Notes under the pieces: generated by a model
Told to the model about the DNA's origin: nothing
The model's input: only the letters and a program-made list of their open reading frames with translations
The model's database searches: none
Position numbers and translations under genes: made by a program
Shown: piece after piece, positions 1-8,049 of the stretch
Position numbering within the stretch: position 1 is the first letter of the stretch
Layout: each line of letters begins with the position of its first letter
Source: Paraburkholderia sabiae
Lineage (GTDB): Bacteria; Pseudomonadota; Gammaproteobacteria; Burkholderiales; Burkholderiaceae
Direction: 5' to 3'
Assembly (NCBI RefSeq): GCF_030412785.1
Contig: NZ_CP125295.1
Coordinates: 3,534,001 to 3,598,000, forward strand
Length of the DNA: 64,000 nt

Positions 1-22
1 CATATCGTGTGTGCTTGCGTAT

Positions 23-58
23 CGGATGAGATGCGGATGAGATGCGGATGAGATGCGG
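23..58. repeat. Short tandem repeat, 11-bp unit
   Basis: Three perfect copies of the 11-mer CGGATGAGATG follow each other, plus the first 3 bases of a fourth. It lies downstream of the stop of the sigma factor gene. Nothing else was recognised in bases 1-80. The unit is too short and lacks spacers, so it is a simple repeat that may vary in copy number between strains. Confidence 0.8.
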
Positions 59-80
59 TTGAACGTTTGCCTTCGTCGAT

Positions 81-815
81 TCACGAGGCCGTCATCTGCT
101 TGACGTTCGACGCGCAGCTTTTTTTACTCCGCCCCGCCGTCTTCGCATACGCGACGTTCTTTGCGCCCGCGTGCATGCACTCCTCGCAATGCTTCGCGGC
201 GTCGCGGACCATGAAGTGCACGAGCGTCTGCGAAACGTTCAAGGCTCGCGCGGTTTCCTGCAACGTTTCCTCGCGCAGACGTACGCGCTCGAATGCGCTG
301 CGCGTGCGTTCGGGCAATTGCGCGAGAGCGTCGAAGGCGTGACGCAGCGAGTCGCGCGTCATGAGCGCGGACTCGGGCGTGGGTTCAGGCGACGGCACTT
401 CGAGTCCGTCTTCCTCGCACGTGTGCCACGTGTTTTCGAGCGACTGTCGGCGGCATGCGTCGATCGATGCATTGCGCACCATGCGCGCGACGTAAGCGAG
501 CGGTTGACGCACGTCGTCCTGATTCGGAAAGCCCGTGAGTTTGATGAACACGTCATGCACGACGTCTTCTGCACGGCTCGAACAGCCGACGAACGAACGC
601 GCCAGCTGGATCAGCGAACGCCGGTTTTCGATCAGCACGTCGAGCAGCAATCCTTCGCAGCCGGTTTCGCGACGCGAACGCGCAGCGTGCGGCTCGGCGG
701 GCATGCGGGCAACGCACACGGGCGGCTCGCAGTCGATGTCCTCCAGTGCTCCTGGTGCGAACGCCGCCGGATGACGGTCGACCCGCGCCGCAAAACTCGC
801 CATTGATTCAGCCAT
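81..815 (-). CDS. ECF sigma factor, iron-starvation (PvdS/OrbS) type
   Basis: RNA polymerase sigma factor of the extracytoplasmic-function class, 244 aa. Region 2 is visible around residues 65-110 (SRAEDVVHDVFIKL, then a run ending in NASIDACRR), and region 4 around 165-210 (LPERTRSAFERVRL with the helix-turn-helix ETARALNVSQTLV). There is an unusual N-terminal extension of about 60 residues and a Cys-containing basic tail. The SRAEDVVHDVF signature is typical of sigma factors that drive siderophore genes in pseudomonads and Burkholderia. The ATG at 815 is preceded by AAGGTGGAG. A Fur-like site covers its promoter and a phosphopantetheinyl transferase gene lies upstream, so control of a siderophore cluster continuing left of the window is likely. 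The exact siderophore cannot be read. Confidence 0.85.
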   Translation of the reverse strand: MAESMASFAARVDRHPAAFAPGALEDIDCEPPVCVARMPAEPHAARSRRETGCEGLLLDVLIENRRSLIQLARSFVGCSSRAEDVVHDVFIKLTGFPNQDDVRQPLAYVARMVRNASIDACRRQSLENTWHTCEEDGLEVPSPEPTPESALMTRDSLRHAFDALAQLPERTRSAFERVRLREETLQETARALNVSQTLVHFMVRDAAKHCEECMHAGAKNVAYAKTAGRSKKSCASNVKQMTAS

Positions 816-853
816 CGACTCGTCTCCACCTTGCTCTCGATCAGATGGGAGTG

Positions 854-887
854 AATCTAACGTAAACGCGAATCATTCTCAATCAAT
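854..887 (-). promoter_or_regulatory. Promoter of the sigma factor gene with Fur-like box
   Basis: Read on the minus strand, a -35 TTGAGA (877-882) and -10 TAGATT (854-859) are separated by 17 bp. The -35 lies inside TTGAGAATGATTCGCG, which matches the left half of the Fur consensus (TGAtAATnATT) well and the right half poorly. Iron repression through Fur would fit an iron-starvation sigma factor. The match is partial and untested. Confidence 0.55.
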
Positions 888-927
888 CGACAGGCGATTC
901 TTATTATTTTTTGGTGACATTTATGCT

Positions 928-1623
928 TTATGAGTCGTTTTGCGACCAGGCGATGCAGGCCGCATAGCCTTGCGGGGCGTGGATCCAGGCTGCCAGTAAG
1001 TTTCGGATAGCGTCGGGGCGCTGCGTCTCCGGCACGAATCCGTCGATACGCGCCGGAAGGACGGTTAGTTGCGTGATATGCTCCGAAATCCCGACGCCGG
1101 CCGCCTTCAGAAGCGCCTCTTTCGCGACCCACGCGTCGAAGAATGCGTGCTGGGATTGCGCGGCATCGCGACCTTGCAGCCATGCGGTTTCATCGGCTGT
1201 CAGCGTCGCTCGCGCGATGCCTTGCCAGTCGAAATCGGATACGCGCGTTTCGATGTCGACGCCCACGCGTCGCCGTGTCGACAACGCGATCAAGCCATGC
1301 GCGCCGGAGTGCGACACGTTGAAATCGACGGATACGGGCGAATCGATCATGTGCGGACGCCCTGCTTCGTCGGCTGCGATGCGTATGTCTTGCGCGTCGA
1401 TCTTCGTCGCGTCCGACAGCAGCGCGCGCAACGCCGCGCGTACGCTTGCGAAGCGGATCGCGTCGTGGTGACGATGAAAACGCGCCGCGCGCTCGCGTTC
1501 GTCGACAGATAACGTATCGAATGCGGGCGCAGCGAGTGTCTGGTCGAAAGCGAAATCGACCCGCCACAACGCGATGTCGTGCGGGCCGGGATGCGGCAAA
1601 GGGAAACGGTCAACAGAGTTCAT
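928..1623 (-). CDS. 4'-phosphopantetheinyl transferase, Sfp type
   Basis: Transfers the phosphopantetheine arm of CoA to carrier-protein domains, for example of non-ribosomal peptide synthetases. The protein has 231 aa from ATG 1623; a TTG four codons upstream is less likely. Family motifs are present in order: FNVSHSG at 101-107, GVDIE at 121-125 with the Mg-binding Asp123 and Glu125, and WVAKEALLKA at 165-174 with Glu169 and Lys173. The length matches Sfp-type enzymes. It sits upstream of the iron-starvation sigma factor gene on the same strand, separated by a Fur-like promoter, which suggests a role in siderophore assembly. It could also serve other carrier proteins in the cell. Confidence 0.9.
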   Translation of the reverse strand: MNSVDRFPLPHPGPHDIALWRVDFAFDQTLAAPAFDTLSVDERERAARFHRHHDAIRFASVRAALRALLSDATKIDAQDIRIAADEAGRPHMIDSPVSVDFNVSHSGAHGLIALSTRRRVGVDIETRVSDFDWQGIARATLTADETAWLQGRDAAQSQHAFFDAWVAKEALLKAAGVGISEHITQLTVLPARIDGFVPETQRPDAIRNLLAAWIHAPQGYAACIAWSQNDS

Positions 1624-1688
1624 TCGATACGCCAACGCTCACGCAGCCCAATGCTGCCTAAGCGTTGACGAATGAGAGGCGCGCTTTT

Positions 1689-3020
1689 TTACTGTGCCGC
1701 GCGTTGCCTCGGCACGCCGCGCAGCAACGCGATGCCGCTCATGAACAGCAGCGCCGTCAGCAGATACAGCGCATTGTCCATGCTGCCCGTCCGCGTCTTG
1801 ATGATCCCGATCACCCACGGACTCACGATGCCGCTCGTAATCCCAATGCTGCTGATCAACGCGATACCCGCCGCAGCCGCCTTGCCCGACAGATAACCGG
1901 ACGGCACTGTCCAGAAGATCGGCAGCGCGGCGAAAATCAGCACGGCGGCAATCGACAGAATGCCGAGCATCGCAGCGAAGCTGCTCAGATGCAGCGTCAG
2001 CAGAGAAAGCGCGATGCCGCCGCCGATCGTGCAGGCCGCGAAGTGCTTACGCCGCTCGCCATGGCGATCCGAATGACGTGCGATCAGAATCAGCCCGACT
2101 GCGCCGATTGCGTTGGGAATCACGGTGTACAGGCTGATCCACAACACATCGTGCACGCCGAAATCGCGGATCATCAGCGGCATCCAGAAGTTGAGCGTCA
2201 ACGATGCGCACGTCAGCGAGAAGTAGATGAACGCGAACAGATAAACGCGCGGGTTGCGCAAAGCATCGATGAACGCGCGCGACGAATGCGAACTGGCAGG
2301 ACGATTCTCCGCGTCGCGTTGTGCGATCAGATGCGTCTTTTCCTGCTGCGTGAGCCACTTCGCTTCCTGCGGTCCATCGACGAGCCAGAACAGCGCAAGC
2401 ACGCCGCAGATGAGCGCAGGCGCACCTTCTATCGCGAACATCCATTGCCAGCCGTACAGGCCCATCACGCCCGCCATATCGCGCATGATCCATCCCGAGA
2501 CGAGACCGCCGAGCACGCCCGCCACCGCGACGCCTGCAAAGAAAATCGACAGAATCACAGCGCGCCGTTGCGCCGGATACCAATACGTCAGATACAGAAC
2601 GATGCCCGGAAAGAAGCCCGCTTCGAACACGCCGAGCATGAAGCGCAGCAGATAGAAATGCGAAGCCTGCGACACGAACATCATGCACACCGACGCAGCG
2701 CCCCACAGCAGCATGATCCGCGTGAACGTGCGGCGTGCGCCGAATCGCGCGAGCAGCATATTGCTAGGCACTTCGCACAGCACATAGCCAACGTAGAAGA
2801 TCGCCGCGCCGAGTCCGTACATCGCATCGCTGAAGCCGAGGTCGTGCTTCATCTGCAACTGCGCGAAGCCGATATTGATGCGATCGAGAAACGAAATGAC
2901 GTAGCAGAGAAACAGGAACGGCACGATGCGCAACGTGACCTTGCGATACAACGCGTTGTCGTCCTGATGCGCGGCGGCAGAGCCGCCTGGCTCATAAGCA
3001 TGCGTGATTGACTGACTCAT
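1689..3020 (-). CDS. MFS transporter, anion:cation symporter (ACS) family
   Basis: Twelve-helix inner-membrane importer of 443 aa. The N-terminal segment contains FLDRINIGFAQLQM, the first-loop signature of ACS-family carriers for aromatic acids, phthalate, tartrate and sugar acids. Further helices follow through to the C-terminus. Start ATG 3020 has GGAGA upstream; an adjacent TTG is an unlikely start. It is the last gene of the minus-strand operon made of metallo-beta-lactamase-fold protein, FAD monooxygenase and a DUF2783-like protein, so it probably imports the aromatic or related acid that the monooxygenase attacks. The substrate is not readable from sequence. Confidence 0.85.
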   Translation of the reverse strand: MSQSITHAYEPGGSAAAHQDDNALYRKVTLRIVPFLFLCYVISFLDRINIGFAQLQMKHDLGFSDAMYGLGAAIFYVGYVLCEVPSNMLLARFGARRTFTRIMLLWGAASVCMMFVSQASHFYLLRFMLGVFEAGFFPGIVLYLTYWYPAQRRAVILSIFFAGVAVAGVLGGLVSGWIMRDMAGVMGLYGWQWMFAIEGAPALICGVLALFWLVDGPQEAKWLTQQEKTHLIAQRDAENRPASSHSSRAFIDALRNPRVYLFAFIYFSLTCASLTLNFWMPLMIRDFGVHDVLWISLYTVIPNAIGAVGLILIARHSDRHGERRKHFAACTIGGGIALSLLTLHLSSFAAMLGILSIAAVLIFAALPIFWTVPSGYLSGKAAAAGIALISSIGITSGIVSPWVIGIIKTRTGSMDNALYLLTALLFMSGIALLRGVPRQRAAQ

Positions 3021-3132
3021 CAAAGATCTCCGGGCAAAGCGGGTCCAACGGACCCATTGGGTCCGGCGTCTGTTGCGCCGTGTTGTCAGGGAAGACGGCT
3101 CGCGCTTCGCTTATCGGGCGAGCCGTGAAGAA

Positions 3133-3375
3133 TCAGGCCGCGACGCGCGGAGCGTCGTGCCGCGCAGCGGCTGCATCGTTTTGATCGACGCCTTCGCGCG
3201 CGTAGCGGATCGCTTCCATCAACGTCGCGTAATCGCCGATATGATTCGCGAGCAACAGAATCAGCTGTGCATTCGCCGCCTGGCTTTGTGCTTCGTCGAA
3301 GTCGCGATGCATGTCGATCAGCGCTTCGTAGAAGTCGTCGGGCTGCGTCAGATTGAGTTGGGTGATGAGTGCCAC
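3133..3375 (-). CDS. Small DUF2783-like protein
   Basis: An 80-aa acidic protein from GTG 3375, which has GGAGAC a few bases upstream; the next upstream in-frame start, TTG 3387, has no such site. It shows QPDDFYEALIDMHRDFD followed by LILLLANHIGDYATLMEAI. I recall this pattern from the DUF2783 family, small proteins of unknown function found beside FAD monooxygenases and MBL-fold proteins. It has no signal peptide or membrane segment and probably forms a helical bundle. It lies 39 bp after the monooxygenase stop and may be a small partner of that enzyme; this is inference. Confidence 0.75.
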   Translation of the reverse strand: MALITQLNLTQPDDFYEALIDMHRDFDEAQSQAANAQLILLLANHIGDYATLMEAIRYAREGVDQNDAAAARHDAPRVAA

Positions 3376-3414
3376 GGTTGTCTCCAATGTCTTTATCCGT
3401 ATGTGTCGCGTCGT

Positions 3415-5127
3415 TCAGGCGACGCCTTCGACACATAGCGCCCGCTTCAACGCAGCGTCGACACGCGCGGCATCGAGCGTGCGCCAGCGCGCGCATACAT
3501 GCTGGTCCGGGCGGATCAGGTAGAACGTGCCAGGCGTCGCGTCATAGCGCGACGCTGCAAGCCCTTCGGCATCTTCGAGCACGACGGTATCGCCCAGTTC
3601 ATGCGCGAGGTCGCGCACGCCATGCGGCGTGACGAGAATCAGCTTCATCGGAATCGCGCCCGTTTGTAGTGCTTTCAACGTGCGTTGCGTCGCAGCGTCG
3701 ATGCTGTTTTTGCCGCAGAACAGCACGCCTGTGAATGCATCGCCGAGTTGTGCGAGCAGCCATGCCGGTGCGCCCTGCAATGCAACGGGTGCATCCACGC
3801 ATGAAGCGCCTGGCGCCATCTTGCCTTCGAAACGCTCGGTATCAGTTGTGTTGAGCGCCGAGTCGTGCAGCACAGCGGGCACCGAAAGCCGCCCGCTATT
3901 CGCGAGTTGGCGTGCAAATGAATGCTTGCGCGCGAGCTTCAACACCGCGTCGCGGAACGTGCGGCTGACAGGCGACTTCGGCGTGATGAAATCGGTGGAG
4001 CGCGTCGAATTACGGATGTTCTCGTCGGCGGCGAATTCGCGCTCGCTTGCATACGTGTCGAGCAAGGCATCGGGCGCGCGGCCGTCGAGCACCATCGCGA
4101 GCTTCCACGCGACATTCTCCGCGTCCTGAAAGCCGCTGTTCGCGCCGCGCGCGCCGAACGGCGAAACCAGATGCGCCGCGTCGCCGACGAACAGCACGTT
4201 GCCGTGCCGGAAGCGCTCCATACGCAAACACGAGAACGTGTAAACGCTGACCCATTCGAGTTCGAACTTGACGTCCGGCCCGAGCAGCGCGCGCACGCGC
4301 GGCAGCACACGTTCGGGCGTTTTCTCGAGTGCAGGGTCCGCGTCCCAGCCGAGCTGGAAGTCGATACGCCACACGTTATCCGGCTGTCGATGCAGCAACA
4401 CCGACTGGTTCGGATGAAACGGCGGATCGAACCAGAACCAGCGCTCGCTCGGAAACTCCGCTTCCATCTTCACATCGGCGATCAGGAAACGGTCCTTGAA
4501 GACGCGGCCTTTGCTGTCGAGGCCCATCATGTTGCGCACAGGGCTGCGCGAACCGTCGGCGGCGACGACATAACGGCCGCACAACGGATACTCGCCTTCC
4601 GGTGTTTCGATGGTCAGCGTGACGAATGCATCGGCGGAGCCGGGGTCGCCGTGCTGCTGCAGGCCGACCACCTTGCTCTTCCAGCGGATGTCGATATTCG
4701 GCAGCGACTGCGCGCGTTCGAGCAAAAAGCCTTCGACGTAGTACTGCTGCAGATTGATGAACGCCGGCCGATGATGTCCCGCTTCCGGCAGCAGATTGAA
4801 CGTGTACACCAGTTCGTTTTGCAGGAACACCTTGCCGACGTTCCAGCTGATGCCCTTGTCGACCATGCGGTCGCCGCAGCCGAGGCGATCGAAGATATCG
4901 AGCGAACGCTTCGAAAAACAGATTGCACGCGAACCTGTTGCAAGCGAACAATCGTCGTCGACGAGCACGACATGCACGCCGTGCTGCGCGAGATCGATCG
5001 CCGTCGCGAGACCGACGGGCCCCGCTCCGACGACGATCACAGGATGCCGCGCCGCATCAGCCGCTGCATCCTGCTCGGCGCAGCGCCGGTATTCGAACGA
5101 CAAGGTCTGGTAGTTGATGCTGCTCAT
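3415..5127 (-). CDS. FAD-dependent aromatic monooxygenase (MhpA/PheA-like)
   Basis: Class A flavoprotein hydroxylase of 570 aa. It has an N-terminal dinucleotide fold GAGPVG (34-39), the DG motif ADGSRSPVR near 190, and the FAD ribityl-binding motif GDAAHLVSPFGARGANSG at 315-332, followed by a thioredoxin-like C-terminal region as in phenol and 3-(3-hydroxyphenyl)propionate hydroxylases. ATG 5127 has GGAGACAG upstream and is preferred over ATG 5145. It is the second gene of the operon, 42 bp after the MBL-fold gene. It probably hydroxylates a phenolic ring using NAD(P)H and O2; the substrate is unknown. Confidence 0.88.
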   Translation of the reverse strand: MSSINYQTLSFEYRRCAEQDAAADAARHPVIVVGAGPVGLATAIDLAQHGVHVVLVDDDCSLATGSRAICFSKRSLDIFDRLGCGDRMVDKGISWNVGKVFLQNELVYTFNLLPEAGHHRPAFINLQQYYVEGFLLERAQSLPNIDIRWKSKVVGLQQHGDPGSADAFVTLTIETPEGEYPLCGRYVVAADGSRSPVRNMMGLDSKGRVFKDRFLIADVKMEAEFPSERWFWFDPPFHPNQSVLLHRQPDNVWRIDFQLGWDADPALEKTPERVLPRVRALLGPDVKFELEWVSVYTFSCLRMERFRHGNVLFVGDAAHLVSPFGARGANSGFQDAENVAWKLAMVLDGRAPDALLDTYASEREFAADENIRNSTRSTDFITPKSPVSRTFRDAVLKLARKHSFARQLANSGRLSVPAVLHDSALNTTDTERFEGKMAPGASCVDAPVALQGAPAWLLAQLGDAFTGVLFCGKNSIDAATQRTLKALQTGAIPMKLILVTPHGVRDLAHELGDTVVLEDAEGLAASRYDATPGTFYLIRPDQHVCARWRTLDAARVDAALKRALCVEGVA

Positions 5128-5169
5128 TCTGCTGTCTCCATCCATCTGCGCTGTACGTGTGCTGCTAGA

Positions 5170-6129
5170 TCAGGCCTGCAGCGCGCCCCACATGTCCTTG
5201 TCGCGCTGCGCGGTCCAGATGCGCGGATGCGTGATGCCGCTCGCTTCGTCGAAAGCGCGCGACACGTCGAACGGCAGGCAGTGTTCGTAGATAAAGACAT
5301 GGCCGAACTTCGGGTCCATCGCCTTGCGCGTATGCGCCATCGCGGCCTTCAGATCGAATTTTTCGGCGACGGATTCGCGGCCGCTTTGCAGCAGCGTCGT
5401 CACGAAGTCCTTCGTATAGTCGAGGCCCTTGTTCACGTCTTCCGGCGTGGTCAGCGCGGGGCCCCGGCCCGGCACGAGCTTCTCCGCGTTCAGCGCGCGC
5501 AGCGCTTCGAGCGTCGCGGGCCACTGTTCGAGTTGCGCATCGCCGCAATAGCAGGCCGCGTCGTATTCGACGAGGTCGCCCGAGAACAAGACCTTCTGCG
5601 ACGGCAGCCACACGACGGTATCGCCCTTCGTATGCCCCGCGCCGAGATGCGCGATCTTCACTTCGAGCTTGCCGAGGAACAGCGTGACTTCCTTCTCGAA
5701 CACGAGCGTCGGCCACGTGAGACCCGGCACCGTTTCGACGCCTGCAAAGAGACGCGGAAAGCGTTCGATTTCCGACTTCATATCGGCTTCGCCGCGCTCG
5801 ACGATCATTTCATACGTGCCGCGGCTCGCGATGACCTGCTGCGCGCCTTCCTTGAAATACGCCGACGCGCCTAGCACGCGCACCGCGTGGTAGTGCGACA
5901 GCACAACGTATTTGATCGGCTTGTCGGTGACGCTGCGAATCTTCTCGATCAGGTCTTGCGCCATCGCGGGCGTCGCGGTGGTGTCGACGATCAGCACGCC
6001 ATCGTCGCCGATGATCACGCCCGAGTTCGGGTCGCCCTCAGCCGTGTACGCATAGGCGTTCTCGGACAGTTGCGTCCACGTGATCTTCTTTTCTTCGAGG
6101 TCGGCTTGCGATGCAAATGCCTTGGCCAT
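5170..6129 (-). CDS. Metallo-beta-lactamase-fold hydrolase with altered metal motif
   Basis: A 319-aa protein with the MBL fold: a beta-sandwich start (GDDGVLIVDT near 41-50), then SHYHAVRVLGA at 78-88, HLGAGHTKGDTVV near 147 and SGDLVEYD. In classical members the first motif is HxHxDH; here it reads HYHAVR, so the Asp and third His are replaced by Val83 and Arg84. At least one metal site is probably lost or rebuilt. ATG 6129 has GGAGACGAG upstream. It is the first gene of the operon under the promoter at 6251-6278. It likely acts on an intermediate of the same pathway as the monooxygenase, but the reaction is not known. Confidence 0.85.
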   Translation of the reverse strand: MAKAFASQADLEEKKITWTQLSENAYAYTAEGDPNSGVIIGDDGVLIVDTTATPAMAQDLIEKIRSVTDKPIKYVVLSHYHAVRVLGASAYFKEGAQQVIASRGTYEMIVERGEADMKSEIERFPRLFAGVETVPGLTWPTLVFEKEVTLFLGKLEVKIAHLGAGHTKGDTVVWLPSQKVLFSGDLVEYDAACYCGDAQLEQWPATLEALRALNAEKLVPGRGPALTTPEDVNKGLDYTKDFVTTLLQSGRESVAEKFDLKAAMAHTRKAMDPKFGHVFIYEHCLPFDVSRAFDEASGITHPRIWTAQRDKDMWGALQA

Positions 6130-6250
6130 GCTCGTCTCCATCAAATTGAGGGGATGCAGGGCGAGACGGCGCACGCTGACGCAGCGGTAGGCGTGTCTCG
6201 CTCTGTCTGATTGGAATCATGTCCGGCGACTGTTAGCCCGGAGTGATTTC

Positions 6251-6278
6251 ATCTTAGACTCTGCCAATTATTTGTCAA
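6251..6278 (-). promoter_or_regulatory. Sigma-70 promoter of the MBL/monooxygenase operon
   Basis: On the minus strand, a perfect -35 TTGACA (6273-6278) and -10 TAAGAT (6251-6256) are separated by 16 bp. The nearest downstream gene is the MBL-fold protein, starting about 120 bp away. A 7-bp inverted repeat sits 6 bp upstream of the -35. Confidence 0.7.
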
Positions 6279-6284
6279 TGGCTA

Positions 6285-6302
6285 AACGTATCGCTATACG
6301 TT
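6285..6302. promoter_or_regulatory. Inverted-repeat operator, candidate IclR site
   Basis: AACGTAT-CGCT-ATACGTT is a perfect 7-bp dyad with a 4-bp spacer. It lies just upstream of the -35 of the catabolic operon and 65-82 bp before the preferred start of the first IclR gene. IclR activators such as PobR and PcaU bind palindromes immediately upstream of the -35, so the position suits activation of the catabolic operon and autoregulation. Confidence 0.6.
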
Positions 6303-6366
6303 AATTACGAGTTAACCCTGGCAACGGCGCGTGGCGGGCGCGGTCGAAGGCGGCCGTTCGTTTAAC

Positions 6367-7209
6367 ATGGATCTTTTTTCCACACAGGCAGGCGGCGCGA
6401 GCGGCATGGCGAAGACAGCAAAAGACGGCGAAACGGGCGCGGGCAAGCCGCAGCGGGGCATCCAGAGCGTCGAGGTCGGCGGACGGGTGCTGCATGCGCT
6501 CGCGAAAGCGCGCGCGCCGTTGGCGCTGTCCGATCTCGCCGCCGGTGCCGACATCGCGCCGGGCCAGGCGCATGCGTATCTCGTGAGCCTGACGCGGCTC
6601 GGACTGATCAAGCGTGACGAGTTGACGGGCCGTTACGAACCGGGGCCGCTGTCGTTGCGGCTCGGCCTGATGCAGCTGGCGAACCAGCCCGCGTTCCGCG
6701 CCGCCGTGCCGCGCGTTGCCGCACTTGCCGAGGCGATCGGCTTCAGCGTCGCGATCTGCACGAAGGGACCGCAGGGACCGACGATCGTCCGCTATGAGCA
6801 CGCGGGTTTTCCGCTGCATGTGAACCTGCACGTGGGCACGGTGATGTCGTTGCCTGCGACGTCGACGGGACGTTTGTTCTGCGCGTTCCTCGCGCCCGAT
6901 GCATTGCAGACGATGTGGGCGAACCAGTCGGGCGGCACGGACGAGATCGTTGCGTCGGCGGAACGTGCATCGTTCGACGCGACGCTTGCGGCGATTCGCG
7001 AGCGCGGCATCGAACGAGGCATCGACGCGCCGAGTCCCGGCATCAGCAGTCTTGCTGCGCCCGTGTTCGATGTCGACGGAAAATTGTGTCTCGCGTTGAC
7101 GGTGATCGGGCCGAGCGGCGCAATCGATGTGGAATGGGACGGGTCTATTGCGCGGGCGCTTCTGGATACGGCGCGTGAAATTGGCGCGGACATCGCGGCG
7201 TCGACATGA
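6367..7209 (+). CDS. IclR-family transcriptional regulator (first of tandem pair)
   Basis: A 280-aa regulator. The winged helix-turn-helix lies at about 30-90 (GIQSVEVGGRVLHALAKA, then LSDLAAGADIAPGQAHAYL), and the C-terminal IclR effector-binding domain follows (LHVNLHVGTVMSLPATSTGR, then GISSLAAPVFD). ATG 6367 is chosen; GTG 6331 and ATG 6406 are in frame. It is divergent from the MBL/monooxygenase operon and overlaps the second IclR gene by ATGA, so the two proteins are made together. It probably controls the divergent operon in response to its substrate. Confidence 0.85.
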   Translation: MDLFSTQAGGASGMAKTAKDGETGAGKPQRGIQSVEVGGRVLHALAKARAPLALSDLAAGADIAPGQAHAYLVSLTRLGLIKRDELTGRYEPGPLSLRLGLMQLANQPAFRAAVPRVAALAEAIGFSVAICTKGPQGPTIVRYEHAGFPLHVNLHVGTVMSLPATSTGRLFCAFLAPDALQTMWANQSGGTDEIVASAERASFDATLAAIRERGIERGIDAPSPGISSLAAPVFDVDGKLCLALTVIGPSGAIDVEWDGSIARALLDTAREIGADIAAST

Positions 7210-8012
7210 ATATGAACGAAGCATTGAACACCTCTTCGCCTGCGGGCGCCGATGGGAAACAGCAGCGCGGCATCCAGTCGCTCGACAGCACGGGCGAGTT
7301 GCTGACGGCGCTCGTATCGGCGGGCAGGCCTTTATCGTTGCGCGATCTGGCTGCGGCAGCGGGCATGCCGCCCGCGAAAGCGTTTCCGCATCTGGTGAGT
7401 TTGCAGAAGATCGGTTTGCTGAGCCGCGACGCGTCGGGTTGCTTCGAAGCGGGGCCGCTGGCGCTCGAACTCGGGCTGATCGGTTTGCAGCGTCTGTCGC
7501 CGACGCGTGAGGCCGAGCCTGAAATCGTCGATCTCGCGGTGACGACGGGTATGAGTGTCGCGATGGCCGTGCTCGGGCCGCTTGGTCCGACTGTCGTGAG
7601 GCTGGAGGAATCGGCGCGGCCGTTGCATGTGAGCTTGCGCGTCGGCACGGTGATGTCGTTGGTGAATACCGCGATTGGGCGTGTGTTTGCTGCTTTTGTC
7701 GCCGACGACGTTAGAGTTGGATTGCTGGCGCAGGATTCTTTGCGGCTCGCAGGTGCTGATAGTGTCTCGGATTCTTTCGCGGAACGTCTTGCGCGGATTC
7801 GCGAGCTAGGTGTTGATACTGCGCTTAATAAGCCTATACCGGGTATTAATACGCTGGCGGCGCCTGTGTTCGATCACACCGGTAGCATTGTTCTGGTCAT
7901 CGCCGTTATGGGCACGGCCGGTAGCTTTGATAGCGATACGGCTGGGGTTTCCGCGCAGGGTCTGGTTTCGGCTTGCCAGCGGTTATCGCGGAGGTTTGGG
8001 TTTGTGGTTTGA
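7206..8012 (+). CDS. IclR-family transcriptional regulator (second of tandem pair)
   Basis: A 268-aa IclR protein, clearly related to the one just upstream. Both share GIQSL/GIQSV, the effector-domain phrase RVGTVMSL, and a G-I-N/S-x-LAAPVFD segment. The N-terminal winged helix-turn-helix contains LRDLAAAAGMPPAKAFPHLVSLQKIGLLSR. Its ATG lies inside the stop region of the first gene (ATGA), giving translational coupling. The pair looks like a tandem duplication that has diverged; whether the products form heteromers is open. The 3' part of the gene (after about 7690) has noticeably less GC-biased codons than the 5' part. Confidence 0.85.
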   Translation: MNMNEALNTSSPAGADGKQQRGIQSLDSTGELLTALVSAGRPLSLRDLAAAAGMPPAKAFPHLVSLQKIGLLSRDASGCFEAGPLALELGLIGLQRLSPTREAEPEIVDLAVTTGMSVAMAVLGPLGPTVVRLEESARPLHVSLRVGTVMSLVNTAIGRVFAAFVADDVRVGLLAQDSLRLAGADSVSDSFAERLARIRELGVDTALNKPIPGINTLAAPVFDHTGSIVLVIAVMGTAGSFDSDTAGVSAQGLVSACQRLSRRFGFVV

Positions 8013-8049
8013 TTTTTTTTGCTGTTGCCCGGCGGGCGTCGGGTCTTTC

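Noticed and set aside
23..58. Direct repeat at the left edge as a plasmid iteron or CRISPR
   Set aside because: Three 11-bp copies without AT-rich region, replication gene or spacers; a simple tandem repeat explains it.
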